Of a stretch of 64,000 nt of DNA, positions 62,945 to 64,000 are shown one piece after another. Below the pieces are notes generated by a model that worked only from the letters and a program-made list of their open reading frames with translations, was not told the DNA's origin and did not search any database. The position numbers and the translations under genes were made by a program. Origin of the DNA: Montifringilla adamsi. Its lineage: Eukaryota; Chordata; Aves; Passeriformes; Passeridae. The number at the start of each line of letters is the position of its first letter. Position 1 is the stretch's first letter. The stretch spans positions 1,962,351-2,026,350 of the forward strand of contig JAGGNK010012892.1 in assembly GCA_017590115.1 (NCBI GenBank). Reading direction: 5' to 3'.

Positions 62945-64000
62945 ATCAAGCTGTTACAAGACTTTGGTATTTTTCTAATATTTGTTAATTAAGGGAAGCA
63001 GGTTCTCTGTGTCTCTTTTGTCAAATGACTTAATGGCACAGTATTTTTCTTATGTGAGTGTAGGATGCAGGGACTTTTATAAATTCTATCACTGATGATT
63101 TGCACCAAATTTTTGCTTGAAATGGTTTAATAAATTGTAGTTTGGCTTGTTAGTCAGCTCCATGTTGGAAATACTGAGTATGTGGTTCCTCCTTTTCCCG
63201 TGTTTCTTAGGAAGTATCAAGAGTCATTTGCCTGGATCCAATTTTGTTGAAAATATCAAATTTTGTCTTCTGTAGAAATGTTGCCTTTAACATCAAGCAA
63301 GCTATGGTTTTGGTCAAGAAATAAAGCAGCTACAAATTAGTCAAGTATTGGAGAAAGAGCAATTTCACCTTTAGTTTTTTTATTTTTATTTTTTAATGCA
63401 TCTAAATTTAAGTCATCCATTCTGGCAATAGCCATTCAGAAGGAACAGCTGCCAAGATGGTAAACATTTTGAATTTGTTTGTATAAATGTGAAATGATGT
63501 TCTGCAGCCCTAAAATGAAAGCCAAGCTCAAGACTTCAAAGCCCAGGGTTTTACTGGGAAAACAGACCAACTATTCCTGTGGGCTTTCTGGAGAGCTGAA
63601 ATCATAATGGGCTAAATAGAAGCAACATAAATAGCAAGAAACCCCAGTATTCCCCAAGGGATTGAATATGAGAATTAATATGGGGGAAAGAAATAAGAAG
63701 ACTTGCATGCTGTCTTTTTTCCTGTATACTTCCAGTATTTATCAGACAGGTAATTTTCAGCAGTCAGAAATAAAGACTAAGGGGTGCATAATTAAGACTT
63801 GCTAAAGAACAGTATGTTACCTCAGTAATGGGGGTTATGTTTAAGAGAATAAAGCTCATCAGCAATGCTGTAATTCATTGTAATCTATGAATGCACCCAG
63901 TGGGATTCTGAATTGTAGAGACACAGTCAAAACCAACCAAAATCCCACAGTACCTTGTAATGAGTTTTTATAGAAGAGCTGCCAAAATAAAGATCAGATT
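62945..64000. other. Unassigned AT-rich DNA
   Basis: No gene. A pyrimidine-rich acceptor-like sequence near 63190-63210 (ending TTTCTTAG) is followed by 37 open codons whose stop overlaps an AATAAA near 63320. This is judged most likely chance. Confidence 0.5.

Noticed and set aside
63211..63325. Acceptor followed by 37 open codons and AATAAA
   Set aside because: Short frame; each signal is common in AT-rich DNA.
1..64000. CRISPR arrays, operons, prokaryotic genes, tRNA or rRNA genes
   Set aside because: None seen; the sequence is vertebrate nuclear DNA in character.

Overview
The window looks like non-coding DNA from a bird nuclear genome. It is AT-rich with scattered homopolymer runs and no prokaryote-like gene organisation. 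It carries several decayed CR1 LINE fragments, some ending in the ATTCTATG-type 3' terminus typical of avian CR1. No protein-coding gene, rRNA or tRNA can be supported. The open frames found on both strands are short, overlap each other on opposite strands, and match no protein family I recognise, apart from a decayed CR1 reverse transcriptase. The window is probably intergenic or lies inside a very large intron; the sequence alone does not decide which.

Layout. 1-10.7 kb: unique AT-rich DNA with a GATA-type microsatellite (105-150), a recent 100-bp tandem duplication (2285-2481), a GC-rich TATA-bearing segment with three spaced direct repeats that resembles a solo LTR or other promoter (4490-4781), and two very long poly-T tracts (7579-7743). 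10.7-18.9 kb: two diverged copies of one roughly 235-bp repeat about 6 kb apart (10773-11010 and 16741-16972), and a CR1 3' end at about 18.83 kb. 19-32.6 kb: featureless apart from one well-formed exon-like segment (25841-25989). 32.6-41.3 kb: the repeat-rich part. It holds a CR1 3' end (32.6 kb), a long and very old antisense CR1 relic (about 34.0-35.9 kb), an antisense CR1 reverse-transcriptase fragment (about 37.24-38.09 kb), a compact CpG island (about 38.09-38.48 kb), two more sense CR1 3' ends (38.68-39.22 kb), a G-quadruplex tract (39.83 kb), a segment with low stop density in several frames (40.24-40.78 kb) and an antisense CR1 3' end (41.03-41.26 kb). 41.3-64 kb: AT-rich DNA with small tandem repeats, one G-quadruplex motif, a 12-bp-stem hairpin and a T/G low-complexity block.

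The most notable feature is the CpG island. It has about 45 CpG in about 390 bp by hand count, while the surrounding DNA has very few, and it sits between oppositely oriented CR1 remnants. It is the best candidate for a promoter, either of an unannotated transcript or an alternative first exon. No undescribed biological system is evident; the other observations are candidates for comparative or transcriptomic checking.
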